Notes: generated by a model from the letters alone, not told the origin. Numbered from the stretch's first letter, positions 44,852 through 57,068 are shown. The stretch is DNA of 64,000 bases from Hypericum androsaemum (GCA_963995505.1 OZ023195.1:3988109-4052108); one strand, 5' to 3'. Made by a program: numbers and translations.

Positions 44852-47800
44852 ATGGAATTGGTTGAAACGAATACCACCAACAACGTAAACATCGAGGTTC
44901 CAATTGAGAGGGCTAGCGGCGATGAGGCCATGATGTCGGGTATGAAAAACCCACTGTCGTGTTCTCAATTTGAGAAGAAGGAGAAATTCAAGGGTAGTAA
45001 TTTCAAGAGGTGGCAACAAATTATGATGTTGTTCTTGACTACCTTGAACTTCATCCAATATTCCAAAGAGAGTAAACCCGATAACGTTATTAGAGATCTT
45101 CATAAGATCCTTATCTATGATGTCTTTCAAGTGGCGATGATGTTTGAAAAAATTATCGTCATCTTGGAAGGACTTCAAGATGTACTTCAAATACAAGAGG
45201 AAGGTGATGGGTCTCGAGGACCTTTTGAGAAGGTTGTGTATCGAGCAAGATAGCCAAAAGGTTGAGAAAAAACCAAACGCCATAGTTGCCAAGATGAATT
45301 TGGTTAAAGTTGGTGGGAGCTACTGTGGAAATTAGCAGAAATGCTCTAATAATTCTGAGGGAGATGCTCATAATGATAGCTTCACCAATACCTTTTTTGT
45401 TTGCTGTAAATCTAGTCTTGAAGCTAAGAGTTGCTACAAACGTGATGCCGCTGAGGGCAAGAACAAGAAGCATGCTCATGCTAATATCGAGGAGACAAGC
45501 TTGAGATTCAACCTGGATGACATGAACCTCATGGTCTTGTGTCGAGGTAATTTTTTTTTTGTAGATGGACACTAGGGCCACACGCTATATTTGTGCGAAC
45601 AAATAGATGTTCAAGACCTATCAACCAGTGGATGATGAGAATTGCTACACGCGAAACTCATCAGTATCTAAGGTTGAAGGCAAGCGATGGTTATGCTCAA
45701 GGTAATCTCGGACATGAGCTGACCAATGTGTTGCATGTGCATGAGATTTGGAAGAATCCTATCTCTGGAGATGTGCTCAACAAGAAAGACTTTTGGCTCA
45801 TGTTTGAGTTCGAACAAGTCATATGTTGAACAACAAAATGTTTATTGACAATGGTTATTTGACCAATATATTCAAAATGAGTATAATGACTTTAGCCTCC
45901 AAGGTAAAGTCTAATACTTAGATTGATAGAGGTGCAACCTGCGGTGTTAGCACTAGTACATTTGTAATGAATACTGGAGAGAATGCAAATTTTGCATATT
46001 CTCGTGAGTTATTGCAATTGTGGAATGGTGGATTAGGTATTGTGAACTATAAGTCTTTACAAAGACTTATGTCACTAAATCTATTACCCAAGTCAATATT
46101 GATCATAAATATAAGTGCAAGACTTGATCGATGATTGCACAAGAGATTGCTATGTCTATTTGATGAGAAGTAAAGACGAAGCAATAGATTTACTCTTTCA
46201 CCATAAGAATGAAGTCGAGAAACAACTTGGAAAAAAGATCAAGAATCTTCAAAGTTGTGGGAGAAAGGTTTGCTTTCGGCCAACTATGTGCTTAATACAG
46301 TACCGCACAAAAAGTTGGATAAAATGCATATTGAGTTGTGGAAAGGTCATGCACCTAGCTACAAATTCCTAAGGATTTGGGGATGTCTTGCTAAGGTTTC
46401 GATTCCATCTCCTAAAAGGACAAGAATATGACCCAAAACAGTGGATTGTGTGTTTATTGGTTATGGACAAGATAGAGCTGCATACCATTTCCTATTACAC
46501 AAGTCAGACAACTCTGATGTCTACATGAACAGTATCATTAAAGCTAGGGATGCTTCTTTCTTTGAAAAAATCTTTCCTCACAAACTCAATCAGAGGTTGA
46601 CAGTCAAGTTGACCAAAGTGGGAGCAATGTGGAGGAAGAGAAAAAAAAACTCGAGATAAAGTTAGAAAATCTAGACGTGAGAAAAGGGCAAGGAAAGAAA
46701 AGTCATTTGGATCAGATTTTCTAACTTATCTGTTAGAGAAAGATTCAATAACCTACAAAGAGAAAATGTCTTATACAGACTCTGCTCTTTGGAAGGTATC
46801 GGTAAATAGCGAGATAGAGACTATCTTGCATAATCATACTTGAGAACTAGTGGGTATACCTCGGGGTAGTAAATTACTAGACCACAAGTGGATCTTCAAA
46901 AAAAAGATGAAGCCTGATGGTACAGTGGATAAGTACAAGGCAAAACTTGTAGTTAAAGGCTATAAGCAAATCGAGGGTATTTATTAATTTGACACGTATG
47001 CTCCTGTCTCCAGGAAAAACTTTTATAAGGTTAGTCATAGCCTTGGCAGCTTTATTTAACCTAGAGATCCATCAAATGGACGTGAAAACAGCATTCCTGA
47101 ACGAAAATTTAGAAGAGGAGATTTACATGGAACAACCCGAAGGGTTTATGGTTTCGGGTAAAGAACACAAGGTGTGCAAACTTGTAAAATCCTTATATGG
47201 ATTAAAAATAGTACCTAAGCAATGGCACGAGAAGTTTGACAGTGTAATGCTTTCAAACAAGTTTCAAATCAATGTGATAAATGTGTCTACGTGAAAGGAG
47301 ACAGTAAAGACTATATGATAGTTTATCTCTACGTAGATGACATGTTGATCGTGGGTAATAATGATAATATCATAATTACTAAGAGAATGTTGAAGCAGAA
47401 TTTTGACATGAAAGACTTGGGATAAGCTGATGTAATACTTGGGATAAAAATTACCAAGTCTTCAGAAGGTTACACGCTTTTTCAAAGTCACTATGTCAAA
47501 AAGATACTTGACAAATTCGATAAGGATAGCAATGTAATTGCGAGAACTCTTATGGAAGTGGTGTCAAATCTCTGCAAGAATCCCGGAGATAGCGTGCGAC
47601 AACTAGATTATGCTAGAGTTATAGGCAGTCTAATGTACCTCATGAACTATACTAGACCAGATGTTGCAAACTCGGTAAATAGATTATCAAGATATACGAG
47701 TAATCCCAATTATGAATATTGGAAAGCGATAGTTAGAGTCCTTAGATACCTAAGGTACACTGCTAACTATGGATTACACTATACGAGACATTCAGCCATT

Positions 47801-48240
47801 CTAGAAGGGTATTCGGATGCGAACTGTATCTCAGACTCTAAGAATATAAAATCCACGAGCGGATATATATTTATAATTGGAAGAGCAGCAGTCTCGTGAA
47901 GATCATGCAAACAAACATGCATTGCTAGATCAACTATGGAATCGAAATTCATAGCATTAGATCTAGCAGCTGAAGAGGCAGATTGGCTCTAAAGTTTCTT
48001 GGAAGATATCCCGATATGGTCAAAACTAGTGCCTCTCATTAGCGTGCACTGTGATAGTCAGTCAGCTATTGGAAGAGCACAAAGTATGTATAATAGAAAG
48101 TCTAGACACATACGTCGAAGACATACAACCGTGAGAACGTTATGGAGAACGGGTGTGATATCTTGAGACTATGTAAAGTCAAAAGAGAATATCGCAGATC
48201 CATTAACTAAAGGTCTAACGAGAGACCAAGTAGAGGTATC
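44852..48240 (+). pseudogene. Copia gag-pol remnant
   Basis: Gag: 44852-45253 with EKKEKFKGSNFKRWQQIMM and, after a frameshift, SSSWKDFKMYFKYKRK. Pre-integrase: 45593-45829 with ELTNVLHVHEIWKNP. Integrase: 46115-46372 (IDDCTRDCYVYLMRSKDEA), with the middle of the core missing, then CVFIGYGQDRAAYHFLLHKS. RT: from about 46880 (LLDHKWIFKKKMKPDG), QMDVKTAFLNENLEEEIYM, and YVDDMLIVGNND near 47330. RNase H and tail: 47552-47899 ([19 protein letters not shown]), ending ENIADPLTKGL near 48210. Numerous stops and shifts leave no complete polyprotein. Confidence 0.88.
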
Positions 48241-48870
48241 ATCGAGGGGAATGGAATTAAATCCCATAAAATGACCTAAATCCATGATGGCAACCCAACC
48301 TGGATCGTAAACCCCGATCTGCAGGTTCAATAGGACAACCGAATTGTGAGGCTCAGGTCGAACAAAGCACTCAAAAAATTGAGTTTTCAACCTATTCCTA
48401 TGATGAAAGAGTGATAGACCTGTCCATAAGAAGGTTAAGCTCTAAGCTTTTAATGATCCTTATACTTCGAGTATATATAAGTGGGGTATGGCAGGATACT
48501 CCTTATAAGAGATCACATATATCAAATGTGAAGGAGCCACTTCTATGAGATGAGTTAAAGACTAAATCTCTATAGCATTCTATAAAGTTTCCAAGGTAGT
48601 CCAGGGCCAAAATGGACAACAACGAAAGAACCGAGTAGTGGTTTGAGAAGGAGTTGTGTGAGTATCTTTGTCTTGGTATACATAAAATGTTGAACAGTTC
48701 AAGGCATCGCGTCCACTGGTTGGCAAGTATATCCGAAGGTATTTCACTAAGGAAGGTTCAAGGCTTTCAACCACATTTTCTGATGCAACTAATTCTCGCA
48801 GAACTCTAAGTTGCATGTAGCATTGGTAGACTCATATCATATATCAGCCAATTGCATTCATATGGGGGAT

Positions 48871-49685
48871 TGTTGGAGAATTAAATTTTTAATCCATTGA
48901 GGAGGTTGGCCCAACGTATAGGTGTATGTTGGGATTGGGCCTAAGAGGTTAATTAGAATGTGAATTCTAAATAAATATAGTCTCTTACGAACTTTGAGTT
49001 AATGTAGGTCACATCAATTAGTTTCGAGTGTATAAGATATCAATATGAAATCTATTGAAAAAGTTTCGTAACGATAAATGACACTTGCAGAAAATCAATT
49101 CTCGATGTGAATGAAAATTAGATTCAAAGTCGTATGGGTTTTATCAGGCATTATGAATTTGAGATTTATTGACCATGGTTCATAAGAAATTGATGACCGC
49201 CTTTATTTCGGTATTAAACGGGGTCTCAAAATCCACCTATAAAATGGGGCCTCTTCCTCCCATTTGAGACACACCAAAAACTCACATAAAGTTTTACTCT
49301 CCTCTCTCCCCCTTAGCATAGGCATTCTCACTTGAATAGTGTCGGAGTTCAAAGGCTACCAAAAGTTCGAAAGGTGTTCAATAGTGCTTCCTATTGTTCA
49401 CGTGATTGGGTGTTGTACCTTGGGAACTCTCTTACCCATGGAGGCCTGAAGCTATAAGGCGAGTAATAAGAGTTTAAGGACATATGGCTTGCTATGGCCT
49501 CATCCAAGATTCAATCTGAAGTTCGTGATATTCAAGGAGGGCTCAATCCGAAAGCCCCCGAAGAAGATGGTATTTTACACTTTACTCAAAGTGTGGTTGT
49601 AAGCTATCCTTACTCTTCTATATTATATTACTTGCAATTTATATATATACACACAATCCATAATTTACTAATAATATATCCAACA
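48871..49685 (+). repeat. 3' LTR of the copia element
   Basis: This begins TGTTGGAGAATTAAATTTTT, directly after the purine-rich TATGGGGGAT, and ends ATATCCAACA before GAGTTAGCTCGG of the MATE relic. It is a direct repeat of 42779-43597. Confidence 0.88.
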
Positions 49686-50523
49686 GAGTTAGCTCGGAGA
49701 CGAGCTGTGTAACGTCAGAGTCGTTGGAGAAGAGAGATGGGTCTATGGAACTCGTCGAGATGAGGATCATAGAGAGGATCACGCCGATCATGAAAGAAGA
49801 TATTACAGCTACCACTAGTGTAAACTTGGCTGTCCTTGGATGATTTGCACCTAGTTCGTTTGATATTCTCACACTGCAAAAAGAGAGTTACATTTTCGAC
49901 TCTGAATACTCGAGATATAACTATACAAAATTACCAACAAATTTATGCTTATATTTCTGTTAATTAATAACAGTGGTTGATGCCCTGTAGTTGAAAGTTT
50001 TTGAGAGAGTGAAGCAATTCTGGATTCCCATTGCTAACATGACCGCCCAGCCCAATATGTTCATGCTGGATGTCAAAAGAAGAGCATAACCGAGCTAATG
50101 GGTTAGGTTCCTCGTTCGTACGGTAAAAATTCTAGTCGATTAATTTAAATTTAAGTCGGACAGGACATTAAGTCGTACCGTATTTTAAGATTGTTATTTA
50201 TGTATGACCTTTTTTTGTTATGATGTGATGACACTTGTTTAAACAAAAAAAGGAAAAATAAAATAATTCATGTAAAGAACACTCACCAAATCGACAAGGC
50301 ATCCACTGATATCTCAGCATTCTTCAAGTGCCCTGCGAATAGTATCAACGCCATAAAGTACCATACCTCTGAGCTGCAAGATCCACGAGCCATTCAACAC
50401 CACCGCGGCCCCGACCAATCCCCAGCCAACTTCAGCATCAGCAGCCAGCTGAGAACAGTGTGCAGGACCAGAGCCACAGCTGCTATTATAGCCATCGGGA
50501 AGTGTGCAGGACCAGGACCACAA
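49686..50523 (-). pseudogene. MATE transporter pseudogene, 5' exons
   Basis: Minus strand. About 50523-50290 contains AAVALVLHTVLSWLL, GWGLVGAAVVLNGSW and EVWYFMALILFAGHLKNAE in different frames, with the roughly 60-residue stretch usually between the last two missing. About 50065-50010 reads MNILGWAVMLAMGIQ. 49873-49686 reads VRISNELGANHPRTAKFTLV and then DPSLFSNDSDV and VSELT before the copia LTR. These are ordered conserved MATE blocks. MATE proteins export metabolites, toxins or citrate across plant membranes, but this copy is broken by deletion, frameshift and the 6.9-kb insertion. Confidence 0.85.
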
Positions 50524-50804
50524 CTGATATTAGTTAACAATCCTCCTTTTGAACTTCAAGAGCTCCTTTTGTATGACTCTATTGATTAATCAAATATGGT
50601 TTTAAAGTTTCAACAAAAAAACAAGTAAATAATTATTCTAAGTGCGATTTTGAAAATTATCACAATTAAATATTTTTTAAGTATAATTTTATCACCATTT
50701 AAATATTTTTCTTGACTCAAATGTATATTAATTTGGCTAAAAATAGTCGCATGCCAAGTTATTTCAAAAAAAGTTGTGGCCGCTTTATTTAGCCATATTT
50801 CGCG
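50524..50804. other. AT-rich spacer
   Basis: No gene, repeat family or RNA was recognised here. It separates the MATE relic from the duplicated upstream block of gene A. Confidence 0.4.
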
Positions 50805-51398
50805 ACAGCTACTGGCGCGAGACTGGCGACATTGATCTCGAGGGAGCGAGAGCTACTGGCATGAGACTGAGAGATCGACATCCAGCATACTTGGCGGGAG
50901 AGAAACAGAATGGAAAACGCACTCTCCAAACCCGCTCTGGAAGTTTCATTTTATTATGTAGTATCTCATGTACCCTAAAACTTTTGTACTGAGGTGTATT
51001 TAGATTACTTGTGGGGAGTTAGCCTCCCTTGCTGTACTCGTACGGCCAGTGATGATTTACATGGATCAGTTCCAGCGGTATCGACGTCAAGGTGGGTCAC
51101 TCTGGTTTGCCGAGGTGCTCTTTCTCTCTTGCGAGTTTTTCTCACCAGGTTTTTCCGTGAGAGAATTTTACTGAGGTCGACGGCTGCAACTTTGAAAGAG
51201 AAAATTCCTTTGCTAAAGCCAGTAGTCGTCAAGATGAGGAGATACATAGTCATCTAGATTGGAGGCTGGGTTACATATAGATTGCTTGTCATCTACATTG
51301 GAGGCTGGGTTACATATAGATTGCTTATGAATGATATATTCATAATTTTTTTATATCTATGTAGGAGTTTGACCCCACCATCTCCACACAAAAAAATA
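50805..51398 (+). mobile_element. Second copy of the LINE 3' end
   Basis: This is the paralogue of 2540-3076, with GGCGACATTGATCTCGAGGG, ACATCCAGCATACTTGGCGG and the same 3' untranslated stretch, ending in CACACAAAAAAATAC before GAGACAAGCCC. It has its own small duplication near 51252-51330 (TTGGAGGCTGGGTTACATAT twice). It arrived by segmental duplication, not by independent insertion, because the flanks are also shared. Confidence 0.7.
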
Positions 51399-51870
51399 CG
51401 AGACAAGCCCAAGGCCACAAGACCAACCCAGCCCAAGTCCACGGGTCCAGTCCTGCCTAAGCCCAAGTCCATGAGACTAGCCCAGGACCACAAGCCCAAC
51501 TCAAGTTAACAAACCCAACCCAACTGATGAGACCAATCCAAATCCATGAGTCCAGCCAAAGTCAACGAACCCAGCTCAGTCCATGAGGCCACCCCAAGTC
51601 CACGAGCATGTCCGTAGTCAACGAACTCAGGCCATGTCTACGGACCAACCCGGACATACACCCAACTCAGCCTAGGAGACCAGCTTAAGTCAAAGAACCC
51701 AGCCAGAGTCCACGAGACTAGCCGAGCTCATAATACTAGCCAGTCTAAGAACCCGTCTTAGCTAGGAGACCAACCCAAGTCCACAAGTCCATACTAAGTC
51801 AACGAACCAATTTTAATCCACGAACTCAATCAAATCAACGAGCATAGTCTAGGCCCATTAGCCTAATCTG
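51399..51870. repeat. Second copy of the CCCAAGTCCACGAG minisatellite
   Basis: The array is collinear with 3077-3530, including marker words CATGTCTACGGACCAAC and CCGAGCTC(C/A)TAA. It is slightly longer at the right end (GAGCATAGTCTAGGCCC). Confidence 0.7.
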
Positions 51871-52870
51871 GCAGACTGGTCAAATTATCATTTAAAATTC
51901 GCCTCTTCGTGTTTTTTGTGGAAAGGTAATCTCAATGTTCCACTTTTATGTTTCAGGCATTTTCTTTTCTTTTCTTTGGTAAAATATTTACAGAATTCCC
52001 AAGATGCGTAACAAACTAACTATTTTTTCAAAATATGTATTTTTTAAAGAAAAATTAAAAAGGGATATATGTGAAATAAAAATTTCCTTTGTATATTCGA
52101 ATACCAACTTATCACTTTCCAAATTTTTTGAAAAAAGTAATAAAAGAGAGGCCACGTTTAGCCTCCTTTTTTTCTTTCAAAAACTACACATTTTAAGAGT
52201 TTGGTCAGTTTGATATCTATTTTGAGAATTTCGATAAGTCTTTTACCAAAAAGGAAAAAAAACTCTTTTGTTTATCCATAGTTAATCAACAAATGAGGTT
52301 TGACTATTAAAAAAAACAATATGAAATCTCAACAATTTTAAAATATATATTAGCCTTCTGAAAAATAGAACTCCATATATAGCCATATTTTCATTATTAG
52401 TCATTTCATGTAAAGAAACGAAACTCCGAAAAAAATTGCAGTGACGAAAATTTTCTCCAATCCATTAAAAACTAAAGATATAACTATCAGTGTATTTACA
52501 AAAGGTAATTACACAATTTTTATTCAACGACCTTTATATAACTTACTATAGTTTCACATATCTGTATTGGGACGATTTAGTAGAACATAAAACAGCATGA
52601 TATTAAATAAATATTCCCTAACCACGTCCTCCATTTGACTTTCTCATAATCCACGTCGAACTTACATATATATTCCTGAGAATCATATCGCCTGCTAAAC
52701 TATAAAGCTCCATATACAACCATATTTTTATTATTATTAATTTCGGATCTTATTACTCATTTTAACGTCTTTTATTTATACAACATTATTATGATTTTCG
52801 AAAGCACGACCAAAACTAGGTTATTCCTACACATCTAAAACATGGCTTGTTGACTTGTTCTCGATGGGAC
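51871..52870. repeat. Duplicate of the 5' flank of gene A
   Basis: The segment is collinear with 3531-3905 joined to 4716-5341, for example GAGAGGCCACGTTTAGCCTC, GTAAAGAAACGAAACTCCG and CTCATAATCCACGTCGAACT. It ends at AACATGGCTTGTTGACTTGTTCTCGATG (first 20 bases considered), that is, just inside the solo LTR that starts gene A. No neprosin exon follows, so the copy is a promoter-region fragment without a gene. Confidence 0.75.
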
Positions 52871-53400
52871 TCGATTCAGTCCTGGAAAGGACACCTAGTA
52901 CGGTCCTGGATGGGATGGGATTGGAGTGGAATGGGAAAAAAAGTAAAAAATTATAGGAAAATTATAAAAGTGGGAAGCGCATGAAAGGAGAATAATAGAC
53001 AGACTCACATGGTCTTTATTTTTTTCCTTTTGAGGGGAATAAGGGTGGGTCCCACGTGTCTGCTCATTTTAATTTTTGATATAACCGGACATACTATTTG
53101 ATATAACCGGGCATACCATTTGATATAACAGGGCATACCATTTGAATTGGTATAGTATTGATGTCCAGGATTTTGATGTGTCCATGCGAATATGTCGAAG
53201 TCGGGATTTATCGGAGTGAGGATAGAGCTGACGATTGTTCGGGTTCACTTTTTTGTCTAAATTTGCCGCTGATGCTGATGGACAATATTTCCTAGAAGTG
53301 ACACCGATGTTTGCTACTCTTCCACTTTTGTCGATGGTGTATCGGGCTAGCGGGCTGATTGTTTATACGATCAGTGTGGCAGTCAATCGAGTGAACAAAT
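52871..53400. other. Spacer with repeat fragments
   Basis: A G-rich patch (CCTGGATGGGATGGGATTGG near 52907) is followed at 53083-53140 by three units of the CCATTTGATATAAC(C/A)GGGC repeat also seen at 35470-35835. No gene is recognised. Confidence 0.45.
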
Positions 53401-54095
53401 TTGACTAAATTTTGTTTGACTTGGGCCCATTTTTGGCCCATTAGTTCAGAAAGTTAAATTTGCAAAATTAACGTCAATATGTAATAAAATAGTTGCCAAA
53501 ATATTTATCATAAATCATTATCCATCCAAAATAACTATCAGAAATTACAATCCATAACTAGAAGTAGATTACATCCCAATTTTACCAAGTATCATGCTTC
53601 AAATCCACCCAACTTGAAGCCTAGCTCATACTCTAGGAAGTTTGATCGCAAGAAAAATAATAACATAAGTGTGGCACACTACCACTAGCAGTATACAAAT
53701 TACAACAACATAAGTTCGATCCAAAATAACTGTCCAGAAGCTTCATTACAGTCCAACAACAAAATGCTTCAAATCCATCCACCAAATTCCTATGCACTTG
53801 TCTTCGAGACCTTTAAAATAGAAAAGGATGCACACAACATAAGCTTCATTTCTCTAAGTGTGGCAGTACATAAATTAAATACAAACTAAGAGTGCACAAG
53901 TTTATTGGCAATACATCATTTGGGATCTCCAACAAGTTCTGCACAAAATAAACAAGAAAAAAGTTATTTTTATTAAGCCAACACAAAATAAATAAACATA
54001 ACCTAATAGACAAATTGAGGCTAACCTCCAATGATGTCGTTGTCACCCAACGGGTCTTCACTTTCATCCACGCTCGTGGGATACTTACTCCTCAA
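53401..54095 (-). other. 3' flank of the hAT transposase relic
   Basis: No conserved protein is seen. It probably contains the 3' untranslated end of the transposase gene and the terminal part of the element. A small duplicated theme (CTTCAAATCCA(C/T)CCA at 53598 and 53768) is present. Confidence 0.35.
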
Positions 54096-55690
54096 CTAAT
54101 TTGGAGTGCACAAGAGTGCTTGCACGGTACCCGGCTTCAAAGAACTTTGATAAGGATCAAGCACACGTCTACCCATGCTAAATACAGATTCTGATGCAAC
54201 TGTGGAAATGAGAATAGCATCTCGTGCAATTTTAGCAATGATCAGATACTTGGACGCATTCACTTTCCACCTACTTAATAAGTCAAAGGTGGCGTAATTC
54301 ACTTCCACGGGATCATTTAAATACTTAGACAAATTAGTACTTATGTCAATTGACTTATCCACCCTTATTTTCTTATCTCATTGATCCCGAGATGGTGAGC
54401 CCAAAACCAAGTCATCCTCCTCAATTTCATCATCCCCCATTTCAATGCCAACTTGGTTGAGCTAGAGGAAGCACCAGCCGGAGACTTGCGAGAACATCCT
54501 TGATAGTACTCGTACAACCGAGCAAACAAAGCTTTAATACTGCCCAAATATTCTTTGGCTTTTTCTTCATTGTATATTTGTTCAAATGTGTACTTAATGT
54601 ACTTGATCTGGCATCGGGGATCTAAGACAATTGTAATTTGAAGCAATCCATTAATGGATTTAAAATCTCTCCAATACTTTGTGAACTTCACCATCATCTT
54701 AGAATAAATACTTCTCAACGAAGATTTTGTGGAAGAAACAAAGTTCATCAAAATAGTTTGGATGAGCACAACTTCATGAAAGAACTTATTTGTAGTGACG
54801 CTAGTGCTTGCTGAAAATTTCTTTGTCACATCGTAAAACATCTCCAAGAACTTGACCAAATATCGTGTGTTTTCCCAATCAGTGATCCTAGGAGGCCTAC
54901 CTAGCAAAGCTCTTCTCCTAGCAACATTATTACCCTCGGCCTCATCATCATCATCATCATCTCCAGAATAGAAGTATGGAACAAACTTCCCATCATCTGT
55001 CTCTAAGTGATTAAACACACACTCATACTTCTCGGCATCCTCCAACATCAGATATGTGGAATTCTACCTTATCTCCACATCCAAACTCAACCCTTTCTTG
55101 CTCTCAATATGCACAGCTTTCACACATGCACTGAAAAGTTTTTCTCTAGCTGGAGAATATTTAACATACTTCACCGCTCTTTGAATCTTTACAACTGACT
55201 CACCTAGCTCTTTCGATCCACTTTGAACAATCAAATTGACAATATTTGCACAACACCTCATGTGCAAAAGGTCATGGTTTAGTATGACATTTTTTAGCTT
55301 ATATCCAGTGGATGATTTCAATGTGTGAATTGTCACATCAGTAGAGCTAGCATTGTCAACCGTAATGGTGAAAACCTTTTCAATACTCCACTCAATAAAG
55401 AAAGACTCAATAGCATCTCCAATTGTCTCACCCTCATGATCCGCAATTAGGCAAAAGTTAAGCACTCTTTTTGTATACACCCAATCTTTATTAATCTAAT
55501 ATCCCATTAAACACATATAATTCAGATTTTGGACTGATGTCCAGGTATCTGTGGTGAAACACAACCTCTGCTTTTTTAAAAATCTTTTCAAATTAATCTT
55601 CTCATCTTTATACAATTTCATGTAATCATTGGCTAATGTTGTCCTATGGGGTAACATAAACTTAGGCTGCAAATATCGACTATAGGTATT
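54096..55690 (-). pseudogene. hAT-superfamily transposase pseudogene (RICESLEEPER-like)
   Basis: Minus strand, 5' to 3': about 55660-55500 (TLANDYMKLYKDEKINLKRF, CFTTDTWTSVQNLNYMCL), 55480-55064 (TITVDNASSTDV, HMRCCANIVNLIVQSG), 55048-54365 (RPPRITDWENTRYLVKFLEM, a DUF4413-like region) and 54362-54096 (DLLSRWKVNASKYLIIAKIA, VASESVFSMGRRVLDPYQSS), the C-terminal dimerisation domain. Stops and frame changes separate the parts, and the N-terminal BED zinc finger is missing, cut off near 55690 by another repeat. The element's own terminal repeats were not identified. Confidence 0.88.
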
Positions 55691-55699
55691 AAATCTCTG

Positions 55700-56155
55700 G
55701 GAGTGGATTGAGCACGGAGTGAAGGAATCGATTCCGTACGGTTTGGAGTGAAGGGGGACCGCAGTGGCAAGCGTAGTTATGTGATAATGGCAAGCGCACT
55801 TATGTGATAATGGCAAGCGCAGCTATGTGATAATGGCATGTGTATTTTTGACAGTGGCAAGTCCCCGTTGGTGATAATGGCGCGCGTGGTTTTTTTCATT
55901 TTGGTCCCCCATATTTTAGCATTTTTGCAAAAAGGTCACACTGGCACGCACAGTTATGTGATACTGGCATGCGCAGTTATGTGATATTGGCATGCACAGT
56001 TATGCGATAATGGCATTTGTATCCGGCCTGCGTTTGTGCGTGGCTTTTTTCATTTTGGTCCCGAAATTTTAGCGCGTTTGCAAAAAAGTCCCCGCGTGTC
56101 TTCATTCCGAACGGTTCGGAATCTGAGCATTCCGTGCCCAATCCAGACCCTAAAT
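55700..56155. mobile_element. TGGATTGGGCACGGAATG-type element with GTGATAATGGC repeats
   Basis: The left end AGTGGATTGAGCACGGAGTG is approximately inverse to the right end CATTCCGTGCCCAATCCAGA. Several copies of TTATGTGATAATGGCAAGCG and related units lie inside, with CATTTTGGTCC and AAAAAGTCCCCGCGTGTC shared with the element at 31558-31995. It cuts off the N-terminus of the hAT transposase relic. No coding frame is credible. Confidence 0.55.
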
Positions 56156-56214
56156 CTCTCTCCTTCTACTATTCTAAAAAAACTATGGAAAATATGTAAT
56201 TGAGTCAGTCACCT

Positions 56215-56515
56215 TCTAAAATAGGACCCGACAAGCTGCACCATTGTTCGTGTTTCCTATTTAATATTTTTGTAATCTTTCATTTCCAAATTTGATCCTA
56301 TGTAATTTTGGCATGTTAAATTTGCCCCTTTTAGAGCGTAGCCCATTTAATTTGTCTATCTGGTGTTGCCGAGTCTTATTGTGTACTCAATTCGAGCTCG
56401 AAAAATCTTTACATGCTTCTAATAAATATTTACTTGCTAAAAAATAGAACTCCATATATAGTCATATTTTCATTATCGTTAATTCTAAACCTTATTAGTC
56501 ATTTCATGTCAAGAA
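56215..56515. repeat. Neprosin upstream block of copy H
   Basis: This is the paralogue of 17270-17564 and 37010-37325: GGACCCGACAAGCTGCACC, TTGCCCCTTTTAGAGCGTAG and TTAGTCATTTCATGTCAAG. It marks the left border of the H unit. Confidence 0.6.
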
Positions 56516-56619
56516 ACGAAATTAGAAGAAAAAAATTTTAATAATGAAAATTTTCTTAAAGCCTTTAAAAAATAAAATTATTGCTATGGATGCACTTACA
56601 AGAAGTAAATAAAATAATT

Positions 56620-57068
56620 TATGAAAAATTACTTTTAGATCCATCGAGTTTGGTCATATAGCCTCTCGTGCCCCTATGTTTACAAAAATAATTTTCTCGT
56701 CCATGTGTTTGATTTTATACTCTCAGATCCTTCGCTGACATTATCAGTCTTTTTTTTTGTAAAATAACTTATATGCCCTTCCTCAGTCTTCTCTCCTTCC
56801 TCGGTCGCACAGGCCACTGACAACATCAACAACATTCTTTCAGGCGTCTCTCAGGCGAGACTTCACCACTAGCCGGATCAAGTGATGGCAATCCCAACCA
56901 AGGACAAGGTCTTCCATCTCCTCATGTCCCCACCCCTACTGTATCACCCTTCCCCCTCCCCTCGAGGGCATTCGTATCACCAAACCATCCAAGGAAAATT
57001 GGGCAGCGCAAAGTACGATGATCAAAAGAAGTACCATTGAAGGTTGTGGAGAGAGGAGCAGACGCTAA
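56620..57068. mobile_element. Right-truncated long-TIR element upstream of copy H
   Basis: The left end and body match 18590-19465 (CTCAGATCCTTCGCTGACAT, AGGCGTCTCTCAGGCGAGAC) up to GCAGACGCTAA. The element then breaks off and joins directly to AAATTATATTCTAGGACC of the promoter region. The missing right arm indicates a deletion. Confidence 0.55.

Larger units (their letters stand above)
42779..49685 (+). mobile_element. Decayed Ty1/copia retrotransposon, about 6.9 kb, inside a MATE pseudogene
   Basis: The LTRs are about 42779-43597 and 48871-49685 (about 815 bp), with shared TTTTTAATCCATTGAGGAGG and ends TCC(G/A)ACA. A purine run TATGGGGGAT precedes the 3' LTR, which begins TGTTGGAGAATTA. 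The 5' LTR lacks the first three bases and no clear target duplication remains, so the left junction is eroded. Gag, protease, integrase, RT and RNase H follow in copia order on the plus strand. The LTRs differ at several percent of sites by eye, so the insertion is old. Confidence 0.88.
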
